A stretch of DNA of 64,000 nucleotides, from NCBI GenBank assembly GCA_020137815.1, contig CM035355.1:5661350-5725349 (forward strand), given 5' to 3'. This document shows, in pieces, positions 26,701 to 41,700 of the stretch. A program made the position numbers and the translations under genes. Every line of letters begins with the position of its first letter. Position 1 is the first letter of the stretch. The stretch comes from Hormiphora californensis (lineage: Eukaryota > Ctenophora > Tentaculata > Cydippida > Pleurobrachiidae). The notes under the pieces are model-generated. The model was given only the letters and a program-made list of their open reading frames with translations, made no database searches and was not told the origin of the DNA.

Positions 26701-29700
26701 GGAAACGGTAGCACATCATTATTTGGAAGTGGAAGGGTAAATATTGAAGTGTTGGATCTGGAAAAATGACAACTTACTAAGAAGTCCAGCTTTAGCACTC
26801 TCCACCACAGCGGCATCAGCAACACCATTATCGTACGTCATCTGACAGTAGTAATACGCCTCATCAACATCCGTAACGTTCCTTATTGTTAGGGTAGAGG
26901 ACGAGAAACCATTGGCATACGACACCGATCCTATAGTCTGTTCCCCTGGAGAGAATTGATATATAATTAGTCATCTGTCATCAGTTCAGGGTTTAGGGTT
27001 TAGTTCAGGGTTCAGTTCAGGGTTCAGGATTCAGGGTTCATTTACCTGTGACAGACAGTAGCGCGTCGCTCTCCCCGTACTTGAACCAATTGACATCAGT
27101 AGCCGCCTCGCTGTCAGAGAAGAAACCGCAGGTAAACACATAATCAGACTCGTCGGTGTAGTTTGTAAATGTTTCAGGGATTGTGTCCACCGCTGGAGGA
27201 TGTTAGATTGATGAAATTGCTGTAATATCATCGTGATGGAGGTTATTGGCATTGAAATTTTAAGTTATCAGGTAATAGACAGTCATATAGTCTCACCAAT
27301 ATAGTAGAGAGTTCCATATTCAGTGTAGTTCGCATCCCCCTTCTCCGCCATGACCCTGTACTCAGTAGCGGTAGTGTTATCAACCCCATTAACACTGATT
27401 GTCAGAGTTGTTCCTGTTTCAACAATATCCCCTCCATCCACACTGACCCATCCACTGGTGGTATTGTACTCCGCGGTCAGGGTCAGGGAGTCATTCACAT
27501 TGGACCACGTGTACACAAGAGTCACATTGCTATCCAGAGTTGCGTACGTGGATGTCATTGAGCCCCCTGAGATATAGAGCTGTTTAATTTTCTATCAAAT
27601 TTATATATGAAGGAAACTATTAAGTATTAGCTGAGCTGCACAAGAGACTCGAGTCTGAACAACTCGAGTCTGAACAACTCGAGTCTGAACAAGAGACTCG
27701 AGTCTGAACAAGAGACTCGAGTCTGAACAAGAGACTCGAGTCTGAACAAGAGACTCGAGTCTGAACAAGATACTACATAACGTCGTATGCGCTCAGCTTG
27801 GTTCGAAGAGGGCAGTGTGAGACAAGAAAAAGACAGATCTATAATAGCTATACGTACACTGAATGAGAAGTGTTAAGATGTCAGATTCCACCTCATTGCC
27901 ATCATACTCAGCAAAACAATCATAGTCAGCCTCATCCCCATCCTCAAGAGAGGAGATAACGAGAGTGGAGGATGTTTCATGGGTAGTGAGACTGTAGGAA
28001 CTAGTGGTGATGTACTTGCTACCATCTGCTGTTATTGCAGTTCCATCCATGTACCACCCGATACTGAGGAAAGGGGGGAGTTAGTATGAACATCATCAAG
28101 CAGGTATATAAAGTCGGACTCAACATCAAGCAGGTCGGACTCCGATTTACCGGGATAAGCTCATACTCGTGGGAAAGAGCCCGGTAAATTTAATGGGTCT
28201 GACTGAAGTCGACTATACTTTAGTGGCGCAGTCACCTCACTCGGCTCACGCTTGTTTTGCCGCGTTACGCACAGCCTCAGTTGTAAGGGTGACTGGGTCA
28301 CACCAATTACTACAGCGGTACAAACTTTTTAAATTCGAATTACAACTCACGAGGTAGCTTCTGAGTTGGCGAAAGCAGCACATGACATGGTAACTGAGTC
28401 ACCACCGTACGGTGCACTAGCCACACTTGGCGGTGACACAAAACCTGCAGAGAATAGATTGATGTTATAGGGATATTTTAATTCAGCCAATGCAGAGCGA
28501 ATATGATTTTGATGCTGGTTTCTGTAGGATTTACCGATGAAGGCGACGGTAGCGTTGTTGGTCTGAGAGTAATCTGAGCTGGAGTTGAACACACACCACC
28601 ATTCATCGTCACTTTCATACTCGATTGGCTGCAGGTGTTGATGGTAACATGTTAGTATTAGGTGAGACAACAAGACAGAAATTCACAGTATTATAATCAA
28701 CTGAATGTACAATGTATATTTCATTGCATGTAAAATGTAATTATACACAATGTACTCAATAGTCAATGTACTGAATGTACAATGCAATGAATATATCAAA
28801 TATTAGCTTCGTACCACAGCATGATCCAGTGTAACTCGTCCTCCACTCTCCGAAGCAGTAGCCTGCTCTCCATCACTTGTTCATCAGTGTCACCACTACC
28901 CCCTCACCCGAAGGGACGGTGGCATCGCAAGACAGGGTCAGGGTACTTGAAACTCCATCGTATAGTTTAGTGTAACTAGGTAGTCTGGCATCAAAACCAT
29001 ATCCTGTTACCGCCGTGGTAAATGATAACTCGTCAACCCCCCAAACACCCTGGTGAAAGTGAAACGTTAGGATCACTCTGAAATATTAAAATATGTGATC
29101 CTGATCGGTTAGCCAACATGATATATGTGACTTCTTCATATAATCCTTTTTTATAATCCGACCAAAGCCGCAACGGTCTCACGAAATTTATAGAAAAATT
29201 CGGAAATTTAAAACATCGAGGATTGCGGAAAGGAGCGGATATTATAACCACATAATAATTCAAACCTTGCATGTGATATTATCCATGGTAGCAGTAGTAT
29301 AGGACAGGTAGGTTAGTTCAGCAGAATGGGTCGTATCATCTATACTGGTTAGATTAGTGGTGAACTCGTATTCGGAACTAGAGGTGAACTCAGTGTCGTT
29401 GTAGTACCACACCACACTATCCTGTTATAGAGGAGGGAGATTATCACAGGGTTAGTGACGCCATGTGTCAGACCATATTTGGGCATACGTGTTTAGAGGA
29501 GAAAAGAGGGAGATTAGAGGGAGAGTAGAGGGAGATTAGAGGGAGATAAGAGGGAGATAAGAGGAGATTAGAGGGAGATTAGAGGGAGATAAGAGGGAGA
29601 TTAGAGGAGATTAGAGGGAGATTAGAGGGAGATTAGAGGGAGATTAGAGGGAGATTAGAGGGTGATTAGCAGATTAGAGGGTGATTAGAGGGAGATTAGA

Positions 29701-32700
29701 GGGAGATTAGAGGGAGATTAGAGGGAGATTAGTGGAGATTAGAGGGAGATTTGAGGGAGATAAGAGGAGATAAGAGGGAGATTAGAGGGAGATTAGAGGG
29801 AGAGTAGACAAATCGCATGGTGCAGGGTTAGTGGTCACGTCACGTGGTGACCATTATATTTGGGCACAAATACTTTACTTACGGGAGTATCAGAGTCAAA
29901 TTCACAGGTGATTGTGGTAGTGAAGCCACTCCAGATAGTTGTAGTGCTATCAATGCTTCCAGCTGAAAATATAAAGCGTGTAAACTATAGAATTTTAATT
30001 CCATATTTGATATGGCAAAAAATTATCTTGTCTTCCTTCAGACAACTAAAATACAACATTAGCTCTAGACAATTCTAGTTGAAACTCTCACCTCTAGTTG
30101 GTAGAGTTCAGACAACTAAAATACAACTTTATCAATTACTTCTATTTGGTAGAGTGAATGTTCTGGTTTCCACCTGACTGCTCTCCAAGAACACAATCAT
30201 ACAAGTGATGGGTGTCACAGTCCCCGTGTAAACTGACACATAGGTGTTACTAGAATTGCTCGCACTGACACCATAGGTGATGGTTCCGTTTGATGCTGAG
30301 AGAGAGGGTTGGTTAGTGATATGCTGCAACTTTGGGGTGTCACGGGTACTTAGCGGAGAGCTATCTAGAGTGACTCTCTAGATAGCTCTCTAGATTCTAG
30401 ACCCTTATATGGTCATTTTTAGGGCCCTTATCTTATATGGGAGGGAGGTGTAAAGTATGTCTATATACCTTCCCAAGAGATAGTGGGAGCAGCAGACAAG
30501 ATAGTTTCAACGGAACAGCTGACAGTTGCATCGTTTCCATCATTATGATACACCATCTCATCCGAGGTTGTGATATCTGAGGAGAGAGAGGAAGGGTGAT
30601 ATCAGATCTGATTGTAGGTGATATCTGAGGAGAGAGAGGAAGGGTGATATCAGATCTGATTGTAGGTGATATCTGAGGAGAGAAGAAGGGTGATATCAGA
30701 TCTGATTGTAGGTGATATATCTGAGGAGAGAGGAAGGGTGATATCAGATCTGATTGCAGGTGATATCTGAGGAGAGAGGAAGGGTGATATCTGATTGGGT
30801 GATATATAGGAGTGTTCTGGCATCAAAAAGTCACTCACAATTGGTGATCACCGATAGATCTTCACTCACAATTGGTGATCACCGATAGATCTTCACTTAC
30901 TTGGTGATCACCGATAGATTCACTAACTTGGTGATCACCGATAAATTCACTAACTTGGTGATCACCGATAAATTCACTAACTTGGTGATCACCGATAGAT
31001 TCACTTACTTGGTGATCACCGATAGATTCACTTACTTGGTGATCACCGATAGATTCACTTACTTGGTGATCACCGATAGATTCACTTACTTGGGGTAGAG
31101 AGGGAGCCGGTATTAGATGTAGAGTTCTCGTTGTCCCCGTCCAGGATCGCACAATAGAACGTACTGTTAAATTTATCTTCCGTCACTGCAGAGGAAAATT
31201 GTGATTATGATTCATAATCTATACTGACCTATACTTGTTCAGAATTATAGGGGTAGTTGTAGTTAGGGGTAGTTGTTAGGGGTATTTGTACTTTGTAGTT
31301 AGGGAAAGTTAGCTTCGAACTAGGGAGAAATCAGATAAGGGGGATAAGGGTATTTGGAAGTATTTACTGTTTTTGATGATTGATCAAACATAAAAGTTGA
31401 AAAATGCCGTGAGATGAAACCAATCCTTACCAGTAGAAACCCTAGCTGAAACCCATGACCACAATTCCTGCCTACTCACCCAAATTAATATATCTTCACC
31501 TTCAAGTAGAAAGCGTTTTTCTCAAAACTTTTAGAGATATACCCTTTCTACTTGAAGGTGATGATATATGCCACCCATCCCAACCACAATGATCCCTATA
31601 ATGCTCCCTACCGTTCAATTCCCTAATTGATCCCTACCATTCAATTCCCTAATTGATCCCTACCATTCATGGTGTAAGTGTAAGGCATCTTGCTACCAAC
31701 AGCAGTGCCGTTAGTAGTCATATCCTCTGTGCTCTCCGTTCCATTTGGATATACCTCCACAAACACGATATCATAGGAGCTGACAGTTGTGGTAGTAGTT
31801 AGCCAGCAGGTAAAGGTTTTATCTGCATCGCTCACCGTCTCGTTATTGTCATCATCCCACTCAATTGCGAGGACAGTAATGGCAACAGTAGCGGAGAGAG
31901 TTGTACTACTGGCGGTGGTGGCATTACACTCAAAGGTTCCTTCGTGGATGTAATAGGAGGGTGTGGAGATGATGAAGGTCGTGGATTGTTCGTAGTTGGC
32001 CCATGTCCCAGTATCGATTGAGTATTGGGAAGTCGAGACAGGGACTTGCAATCCACCATAGTACCTGTAAAAGAGATAGATATTTTTATGAAGGAGCACT
32101 TCGTCAGTCGTCGCTGGTTATTGGACAATGTGATGGAAGTACATATTACCATGTGATATCTGAAGGTTCGTCACCAATATAATCACATGCTAAAGTGATA
32201 GCAACACCAGCCAATGTTGCAATTGTGTCGTTCACGGCCGTTATGTCATCTGCAGCGAAATGTAATTAGTGTTAGGTTATAGAGAACTATTGATATATAT
32301 GTATAGTATAGGGAACTGATACACACATGCAGTCCCCTTACTTAAAATAGTTGTGGACATGATGCAGGATGCAGCTCAAGTATAATACCTGAATTCCAAA
32401 TGTAAATCGGGTCAGACTCCAGACCAGCCGCACTAAGACAATAGTACTCTTCTAAAACACCATCATCAGGTGCATCAATTGAAAACATAGTAGACATAAC
32501 ATCCACCTCCGTGCCAGTTCCATCATCCCCAACTTGATACAAATCAGAGTTCAGACCGTTGCTAAGGATACAGGTCACCAAAACTGAGCTCCCGTTGGTT
32601 GCCTGGCTTGTAGGTTGGGTTGAGTAGTACTCGGACAGGACGGTCACGTTAATACTGTCGGATGTTACATTGACTGAGGCACGGGCAAAGACAAAGGAAC

Positions 32701-35700
32701 AGGAGTAGATAGTGTCTCCCAGAACCTGGAGAGTAGGTAATTATGGGTTATAGTTAGGATTTGAGGAGGGATTAAGAGTGGGGTGGAGATGCGTTGGAAT
32801 TAATTAACTAGCAATTAGTAATTAGTAATTAGTAGTTTAATTACCATGGTCTGGTTAAGAAGTACTGAGGTAGTAGTTCCAGAATCATAACTCTCTGTAG
32901 AGGAATCACTGTTCACGCTACCATCTTGGTACCTGAAAATGGCAATTAGTTGAATGTTAACTAATTATCACTAACATAAAAACTGATGATTATTAATTAA
33001 ATATGATTAATATAAAAACTGTGACATACCATGACACAGTGGCCTCCTCGTCACCGAATACAGAGCAGGTAATATTAATCTCGGCGTCAACGTATGAGGT
33101 CAGAGGACCAGGGTCAGTCGTATCAGCTGCGGATGGGTGAAATAAAAAGTCGATAATATTTGGTAAATAATATCTGTTTGGTTTTCTGTAAAATAGAGCG
33201 GGTCACTTGATCCTATACATCTAGATAATTACAAATGGGTGTAACGGTTACCATGGTAACCTAGATACTTACAAATGGGTGTAACGGTTACCATGGTAAC
33301 CTAGATACTTACAAATGGGTGTAACCGTTGCCATGGTAGTCATGGTGCCTGCCATATAGTTCCCATTCTCAGTGAAGGTAGCTTCACACTCGTACTGCGT
33401 CGTTTCAGATGGAGCTATGGGGGGGGGGGAATTAAGTAATTAGTCGTGACCTAATAATTGAATTATCGAAGTAACCATGCTTGGTATTACCATGGTAACC
33501 ATGGTAACCATGGTAACCATATTATATACCTGTTGATATCTCAATGGTGGATTGGGTATCATCTCCGATCTCCGTCTCTGTTGAGCTCACTGTGGCTGAA
33601 GTTACCAACTAAGGGATGGAGAAATGTTAGTATCATTTCTCCCCCATATCAACCAATACAATAACCGCGTTTGGTGATGAAAAAAACGTGAAACGTGGAT
33701 TATAAGAGTGACAAGTATTTCACTCCCCCTTCCTAACAGTTCAGCTACTCACGTTAGTCCAATGCTCTAACTGTGTCTACTCACGTTAGTCCATGCTATA
33801 GAGTCCAGGTTATCCAGCGTTTCAACAGTACATGTCAGGGTTATCGTTCCAGAATAGTAGCCAATGTCTCCCGGCTCCTCTACCCACGCTATATTGAAAC
33901 ACACAGAATATTATAAGGGGTATTGGAATACACAGTTGAGTATGTTAGGGGTATGTGTGAAATGTTAGGGAATCCAATCTCTCTAAAAATGACATGTTGC
34001 ATGGTGTTACAAGGTGTTGCAAAACACGTGCTGCAGTTATCACCAAGAACCGACCGAATCAGGAAATACTGGTCGCTGATTGGCTGATAACCAGTCACGT
34101 GACCTAAATAACGAGTTCTGATTGGAATTGTTACTTGGTTCGGTCGGTTCCTGGTTATCACTAACCGGTAACAGCAACAGTAGTAACATCAGAGTTATCT
34201 GTTCCTCCACTATCAGCCTCCACACATGAACACGTGTATGTCTGGTTACCGTTAGACTCGTGGCTAACAGTCAGAACACTGAGGGGTAACATTGGGGTAA
34301 CACGTGTAGGTCTGGTTACCGTTAGACTCGTGGTTAACACTCAAAACACTAGATAGATATGGTGAAGAGGAAACATTGGGGGATCAAATGGGGGATCAAA
34401 TGGGGGATCAAATGGGGGGGGGGGGTAACATAGATGGTAAGTGGTAAAATGTGTGCCTCAATATTATTGAAGGCTCATATTGAAGTCCTCTGGATGGATA
34501 TGGAGCAGGAACCGACCGAATCAGGAAATACTGGTCCCTGATTGGCTGATAACCAGTCACGTGACCTAAATAACGAGTTCTGATTGGTTGTTTACTTGTT
34601 TCGGTCGGTTCCTGATATGGAGGTATGAATCCCATGATAACAGCAGTTGGAACTTGAAAAATATTGATCACAGTTCACACCTACCTCTCTTGTATGTAGG
34701 AATTAACTGTACTATTTGTGATACCACTGTCCACCAAAGTGCTGTTCAGATACCATTCAATAGTACCAGTTGTAGAGTCCTCAAACTGGCATTGACACGT
34801 GAGACTGTACGTGCTGTTCTCAGGGTATATGTATGTGGTGTTTGGCTGGCTATACACACCTGTGTAGGGGCAATAAATTAGTTAGTATCCCTTGTTATCT
34901 CCTAACAATTTTAGTATCCCCTTGTTATTTTCTAACCCTCCTTCGCGGAGTGTGGTGCAGTGATCCTAATAACTTTAGCAGCCATCACCTAGTCGGCTAT
35001 ACTAGATTGTATATAAAACTGAGCTGTAATCAGTACATACCTAGCTACTAGATTGTACATATATAAAACTGAGCTGTACAGTATTAGTACAGTATTGAGC
35101 TGTAATCAGTACAGTACTGAGCTGTAATCATATATCAGTACAATAGTACATACCGAAACCATAAACAGAGGGTCCACTACCGACGTCCAATGTCGTATTC
35201 CCAATGCTAGTGTCTCCATAGGTGAAATATGGGTCAAACTGAATGATTCCCTCGCTCGCATCAAGCCCAGTTATCTCTAATACACTTGTAAACACTTCCG
35301 ATCCAATGGTGTTAGTCACCACTGTTACTCTGTGGGATTATATATGCCGGGATGTTATTAAGTGGTTATTAAGTAGTTACTAAGTGGTTATTAAGTGGTT
35401 ATTAAGTGGTTACCAAGTGGATACTGAGTGGTTATTAAGTGGTTACTAAGTGGTTACTAAGTGGTTACTAAGTGGTAATTCTATCCAGGGGGCACCGTGG
35501 AGAAGATGCGGGAAAAGAAAAAGGTGATTTTTTATATTTCTCCTGGGCATTTTATGGGAGTGGAGGTGTAGAAATGGCGTGGCTGCAATTTCAAACAACA
35601 AAGTGGTCCCCTTCTTATTATCTCTCATTTATGAACTCTCATTTCATGTCTAAAGTCGCGCTGGCAAGGGAGGGGTTACTTCGTTACCAAGGTACGTACA

Positions 35701-38700
35701 GAGTAGAAGCGGAACTGGGAGCGCCCCAGTCCATAGTAGCATATCCAGACAGTTCATCGGGGTAGGAGATTAGTGCGGTAAATGTAAGTGTTGCTGCCTC
35801 TCCCTTGTAGTATGTGCTACTCAGGGATGGACTGAGAGATTCAACAGCTGCAGGGGGAAGAATTTAGAGTCATAATAATTGTAGAGTCATTAGGCTACCG
35901 GATTAAATCTCCGAACTGATAATGAAAGAAATGATTAGGAACCACGTAAATTTTCGGATCTGTTCCTTGTGACCAATCACAGAGCAGAACAGCTCCACTA
36001 CGTGTCATATGTGCAGCTTTTCTGAGAGCTGTGATTGGTCGAAACAGGTATAACGAGCTGTGATTGGTTGAAACAGGTATAACGAGCTGTGATTGGTCGA
36101 AACAGGTATAACGCGCTGTGATTGGTTGAAACAGGTATAACGAGCTGTGATTGGTCGAAACAGGTATAACGAGCTGTGATTGGTCGAAACAGGTATAACG
36201 AGGTGTGATTGGTTGAAACAGGTATAACGAGCTGTGCAGATCTAAACATTTCCAAGGTCGCCCAATGATCTGGTATATACTAACACAAGATGGTTGGGGT
36301 GGCGGCGTCTGATTCGGGATTCAGTCCATCGTCAAAATAGGCCGTGCAGACGAAGGTAGAGGTTGAGTAGTCAGCGAAGGAGAGATCAAACTCAGATGTA
36401 GTGAGACTGGATGTTGATGTGTATGTATTTGTTGGGGTCACCTAGGAGATTAATTAGTATTATACTGGATTAGTGTGGATCGGAGCTGCTGCGCTGGCAA
36501 GCACAGTTCAGTTGTTGAATTGTTAACATACTTTATGATACAGTGTCAGGCGGCAGAGAAGTTGCCAGTGATTGTAATTGTTTTTTTTATTGCCCTGACA
36601 ATTTTAGCTTTGTTATAGGTACCAAGCGTGACGTCATGTGGTCTTTGCATGTGAGACGTGATTTGTGAGTGACCTAGAGCATGTTTAACTCCAAGTTTCG
36701 ACAATATCTTGTGTTCAGGTTCAGTTACTGCCATGCACAGTTGTGAAACCAACGTCACAGTTCTGTATACTGGCATGCACAGTTCTGTACATGAATTATA
36801 TCCTCTTCAGCTGGCATGCAGTGCAAGGGACCAAGGGACCGGTACAAATGAAATCATCAAAAAAACTTCAAAACATACCATGCATACATGTGGTAACTAT
36901 CTAAAATATCTTCTTCCACTTACATCAATAACCGTTCCATTAGCAGTCCACGTTACGTGGTCAAGTTCTTCGGAGGCGTAGATGGTGGCAGAAACGGTGA
37001 AATTGTTGGAATTACCTTTTACTGCCAACAAATTACCCATCTCTATATCTGCACAGAGAGAGTTTGAGATTCATCATCAATGAAACGACGAAATAATCAG
37101 TAAACGTACAGTGAGTACACTGTACTCAGTACAGTCAGCTGAAAGTAATTACACTTACAGTATATAGTCAGGAATTAGTAAATACACTTACAGTATATAG
37201 TAAGGACAGCTCCAGAGGTTGTAGCACTAATAGTATCGGTACTATAGTTTGCAGTACACCGGTAAAGGCCCTCGTCAGTGGATTCCAGTCCAGTAATTAC
37301 CAACTCTGTTGTCTGCTCATTGACCCCGTCAGACAGAGTATCAGATGTGGTCACAGTCACAGCTGAGGAGGAGGAGGAGGAGGCGATATTGGGGAAATCA
37401 GATATTTTATTTGATTGTCCCGGGGTTGAATACAAAATACAAAATAGGGAAAAATGGTAGGGTGGTTCCCTGCTCATTTCATAATGAACTCATTGGGTAA
37501 CAGGGAAGTAATAGCCCACCCCAATTATATTATCATGACAATCATTGCTCACGGTGCTCCTGAAGGACGGTCAACCTCGACCAGAGCCCCTAGCCAAACC
37601 ACCGGTTGTGTGACCTAGAGGGGACCTCTGGGAACCGTGGAGCACCGGTTAGAAAAATATATGGCTGGGGCCTTAGCCGGAAAATTGATAGAACGATAGC
37701 TATCGTTTTTTTCACTTGAACAACACGACCTTTTCAAAAATAATTCCTTGATCAGCAAGATATAGTGTACCCCCACCTATTTTTTGACGTAGAATCGAAT
37801 GCCGTTGAAGTCAAATCTCTAAAATGTTGGAAAAATGGTGAAAATCGCGTCTTTAGGTGTTTTTTGGTGAAAAAAGCGTTCAAACTGGTATAGATGATGA
37901 GATAGAGTCCCAAAAGTATGACAAATCGCTTTTTTGGGACCTTTTCGCCCTAGCAGCAGATTTTTATGAAAATCTGGTACAGCGCCTATTCTCCGTATAC
38001 TTTCAAAGAAGGTGAATATTGCTCTAATTTCGCCAATTGTGAAGAAAAGTCATCCAAAACAGTACTAGATGATGAGATAGTGTCCCAAAAATATGTTTAA
38101 TCGATTTTTTGGGTCTTTTTCGTCTTAAAAACAAATTTGCATCGCGGTCGGATGATATGTTTCCTCTCGGTAGGCCTCTGAAGTAGGTGGAAATAGCCAA
38201 AATATAGCGATTGCGGCAAATGAATGTGAAAAACGTGTACCAAACCCACTTTAGGATCATGTATAATGGCTCTTGCACAGTCCAGTAGCCCAGAGATAGG
38301 TCATACATGATGCTAAAGTGGGTTTGGTAAACGGTATTCACATTCATTTGCCGCAATCGCTATATTTTGGCTATTTCCACCTACTTCAGAGGCCTACGGA
38401 GAGGAAACATATCATCCGACCGCCATGCAAATTTGTTTCTAAGGCGAAAAATACCCAAAAAATTGCTTAGACATATTTTTGGGACACTATCTCATCATCT
38501 AGTACTGTTTTGGATGACTTTTCTTCAAAATTGGCGAAATTAGAGCAATATTCACCGCCTTTGAAAGTATACGGAGAATAGGCACTGTCCCAGATTTTCA
38601 TAAAAATCTGCTTCTAGGGCGAAAAGGTCCCAAAAAAGCGATTTGTCATACTTTTGGGACTCTATCTCATCATCTATACCAGTTTGAACGCTTTTTTCAC

Positions 38701-41700
38701 CAAAAAACACCTAAAAACGCGATTTTCACCATTTTTCCAACATTTTAGAGATTTGACTTCAACGGCATTCGATTCTACGTCAAAAAATAGGTGGGGGTAC
38801 ACTATATCTTGCTGATCAAGGAATTAATTTTGAAAAGGTCGTGTTGTTCAAGTGAAAAAAACGATAGCTATCGTTCTATCAATTTTCCGGCTAAGGCCCC
38901 AGCCATATATTTTTCTAACCGGTGCTCCACGGTTCCCAGAGGTCCCCTCTAGGTCACACAACCGGTGGTTTGGCTAGGGGCTCTGGTCGAGGTTGACCGT
39001 CCTTCAGGAGCACCGTGTGCTATACATACTTGATAGTTAATTAATTAATTAATTAATAGTTAATTATCATTGCTATACATACTTGATAGACTGGTATTGA
39101 CGGCAGTGTAGGAAGCTCCAGTAGTAAGAGAAGCAACTTCCCACTCTACGGAGTCTGGTTCTCCTTTGAATACAGCGGTAAGGGTAATGGAGCCACCTTG
39201 GGCTCCCGTTAATGCACTGGGATCAGTTACAACCCCTGAAAGGAGAGGAAGGAATGTTGAAATTATTTCTTGACATGGGGGGGACTCAGGACTGATGGAA
39301 AGTTGGGCAGGTTTGAATAACTTTGCGGCGGAGTAAAATACACGTATTTACCGTCAACGGTGAGGATTCCTTCGATTGAGGTGATAGTGGTGGTGGTATC
39401 ACCATACGTCACCACACACGAGTATTGTCCACTGTCGGATACAGTTACAGAGGATAGAACCAGTTCAGAAGTTGTAGTAGGATTGCCGTCCGTCGTTGTG
39501 ATACCTGAGAAAAGTTTTGTATTGAGATGTAACACACGAAGTGTGTGGGTTAATAACGAAGTAACCCAAAATCCCTTTCCAGCGCGTGTGTGGGTGACCA
39601 TGGCGGGAGTCATGAAGTTTTGTAGATAATCCCAGAACACAAATCCCAGAATGACGAATGAAAGAGGAAGTAAAAAATGAATGACAAAAGACAAAATGAC
39701 CCAAAGGAATGGACGATCAACTGTCAAAGAATCACTCACCGGAAGTAATCTCGGAGCCGGAGAGGTACCACTGGAAGGAGCTAACATTGTTGAAGGATGA
39801 ACTATTAGAGGGTGTATCCACTGCACAACTCAGGGTGACTGCATCACCCACCTCAACTATGTCATCGGCTGGGTAATCGGTGAATCCCACATCTGCAATA
39901 GAAAGAGGGGTAGTAGACAGATCATTTAAAGGACGTGCAATAACAGTAAAAACAAAGGCTCATCCTTTGGGATTGTTTCTTTTCCTCCTGGTAAACCCCT
40001 TAATTCAGTAAAGTACCGACTACAGTAGCTATGCACTAGTTTAATTGGTGTCCAATAGTATACCTAGGACGGTGGCGGTGATAACTCCATCATCTGTCTC
40101 GGAGGAACTGGTGTTCAGGCTTGTTGCGGTACATGTTATAGTAGCTGTGGAACTCAGCGTGAACTCAGCTACCGACTCCGTCCTGATCAGGGGTTATATA
40201 TACAGTACGTTATACTACAAGATGCAGGAACTATATAGTTACCAAACAACGGTTACCATGGTAACTATAATATAGTGGTAACTATGGTAACTATAAAGTA
40301 TAATATACTGGTAATTATGGTAACCATGGTAACTACTCACGCGACATATCCACTGTAGGTAGTTTCACTTGTAACGGCAGTTGAATCAGGGGATGGGCTC
40401 CAGGCGAATGTTGCACTACCTTTAGCATAACACGTGAGTGTAGAGGTTGCACTCACTATCATGTCAATATCACCACTGGTAGCAGTCACAGCTAAAAGAG
40501 AGTGGGATACGCTGTCAGGAGGGGAAGGGGAAGGAAGGGGAAGGAGAAGGAAGGGAAGGGGAGGGAAGGGGAGCGCGAACACAGAGGGGTGCCCAAGGGG
40601 TGGGTTGCGTGAGAAGAGAGGGTCGTACCACAACTCAAATCATAAATCCACAACTCACAAAACATGTTGACAGTTTTGGTGCCCGATGTGATGGCTCCAA
40701 TGGTAAAATAGGTCACTTCACAGGTATAATCGCCCTCATCTGTATCACTCATACTGCTCACCGTGTAGACGCTCGAACTTGTGTCCGTTCCATCGACCGT
40801 ATTTGCTCCTGAGAAGACAAAAATGTTAGCCAGCGGTCACGACTGACGGGACTTTAAAAACAAACAGCCCATTCCGAAAGAGATCCCGGCGAGAGAAAGT
40901 GCTTGTTACCAAGAGACAACAATCCTACTAGCCAGACGGATCAAAAGATCGCCACGCAAGGCCTAACAGGCATCACGTTTAATATGCTATTACACGTGAC
41001 ACTAATTATGTTAACTAATACCTGAGATGCTAGTTCCATCAAGGTACCATTCAACAGTGTTAACAGAATAGTCATCACTGTTTGTATACACACAGCTCAG
41101 TGTCACAGCTTCACCCTCTTTTATGTACTCTTCAGTCACATCAAACTCAACCGCTGAAAAGTATTGTCATGAAATGAGACAGCTGATATCAGGATTACCT
41201 ATATCCGAGATCTACCCTTTACTTTGTATGTTTCCCCCTGGTGGTGGTGAGAGAGAAAGTTAAATATCAGCTAGTAGAGACGATATTACAAATTTTATTC
41301 TGTATAGCTTGCAATAAATGATGGACTTCATTTTTTTAACATTCCGGTTGGAATATGCTAAGCATTCACGTGGAATAGTACTATTCTAATAAGCTTGTTA
41401 TTAAAGTCTTTTCATATGCACTGATTTCTGCTTTCTTGCATCTACTATTTTAAAAAAAATGTCTTTAGAACTCAAAGTCGAATATATATGCAGATAAATA
41501 CGGACTGCAATAACAACTAACTTTTGTATCTAAAAAACGAAAGAGAAAGGAAAACTTACAAAGGGTAGCGATAGTAACATTGCTAGATTCCTCTGTGCTG
41601 TCTCCGGAGAAGACCACCTCGCAGTTATAATCAGTATCACTTGCACCAATAGTAACCGTGGTCTCACACTCAAAAGTACCACTGTTGTTCCTGTGTTGAG

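Noticed and set aside
30901-31152. Repeated peptide frames (VITDRFTYL / GDHQVSESI)
   Set aside because: 27-bp tandem repeat lies in an intron next to a donor site; multiple-of-three unit keeps frames open by chance.
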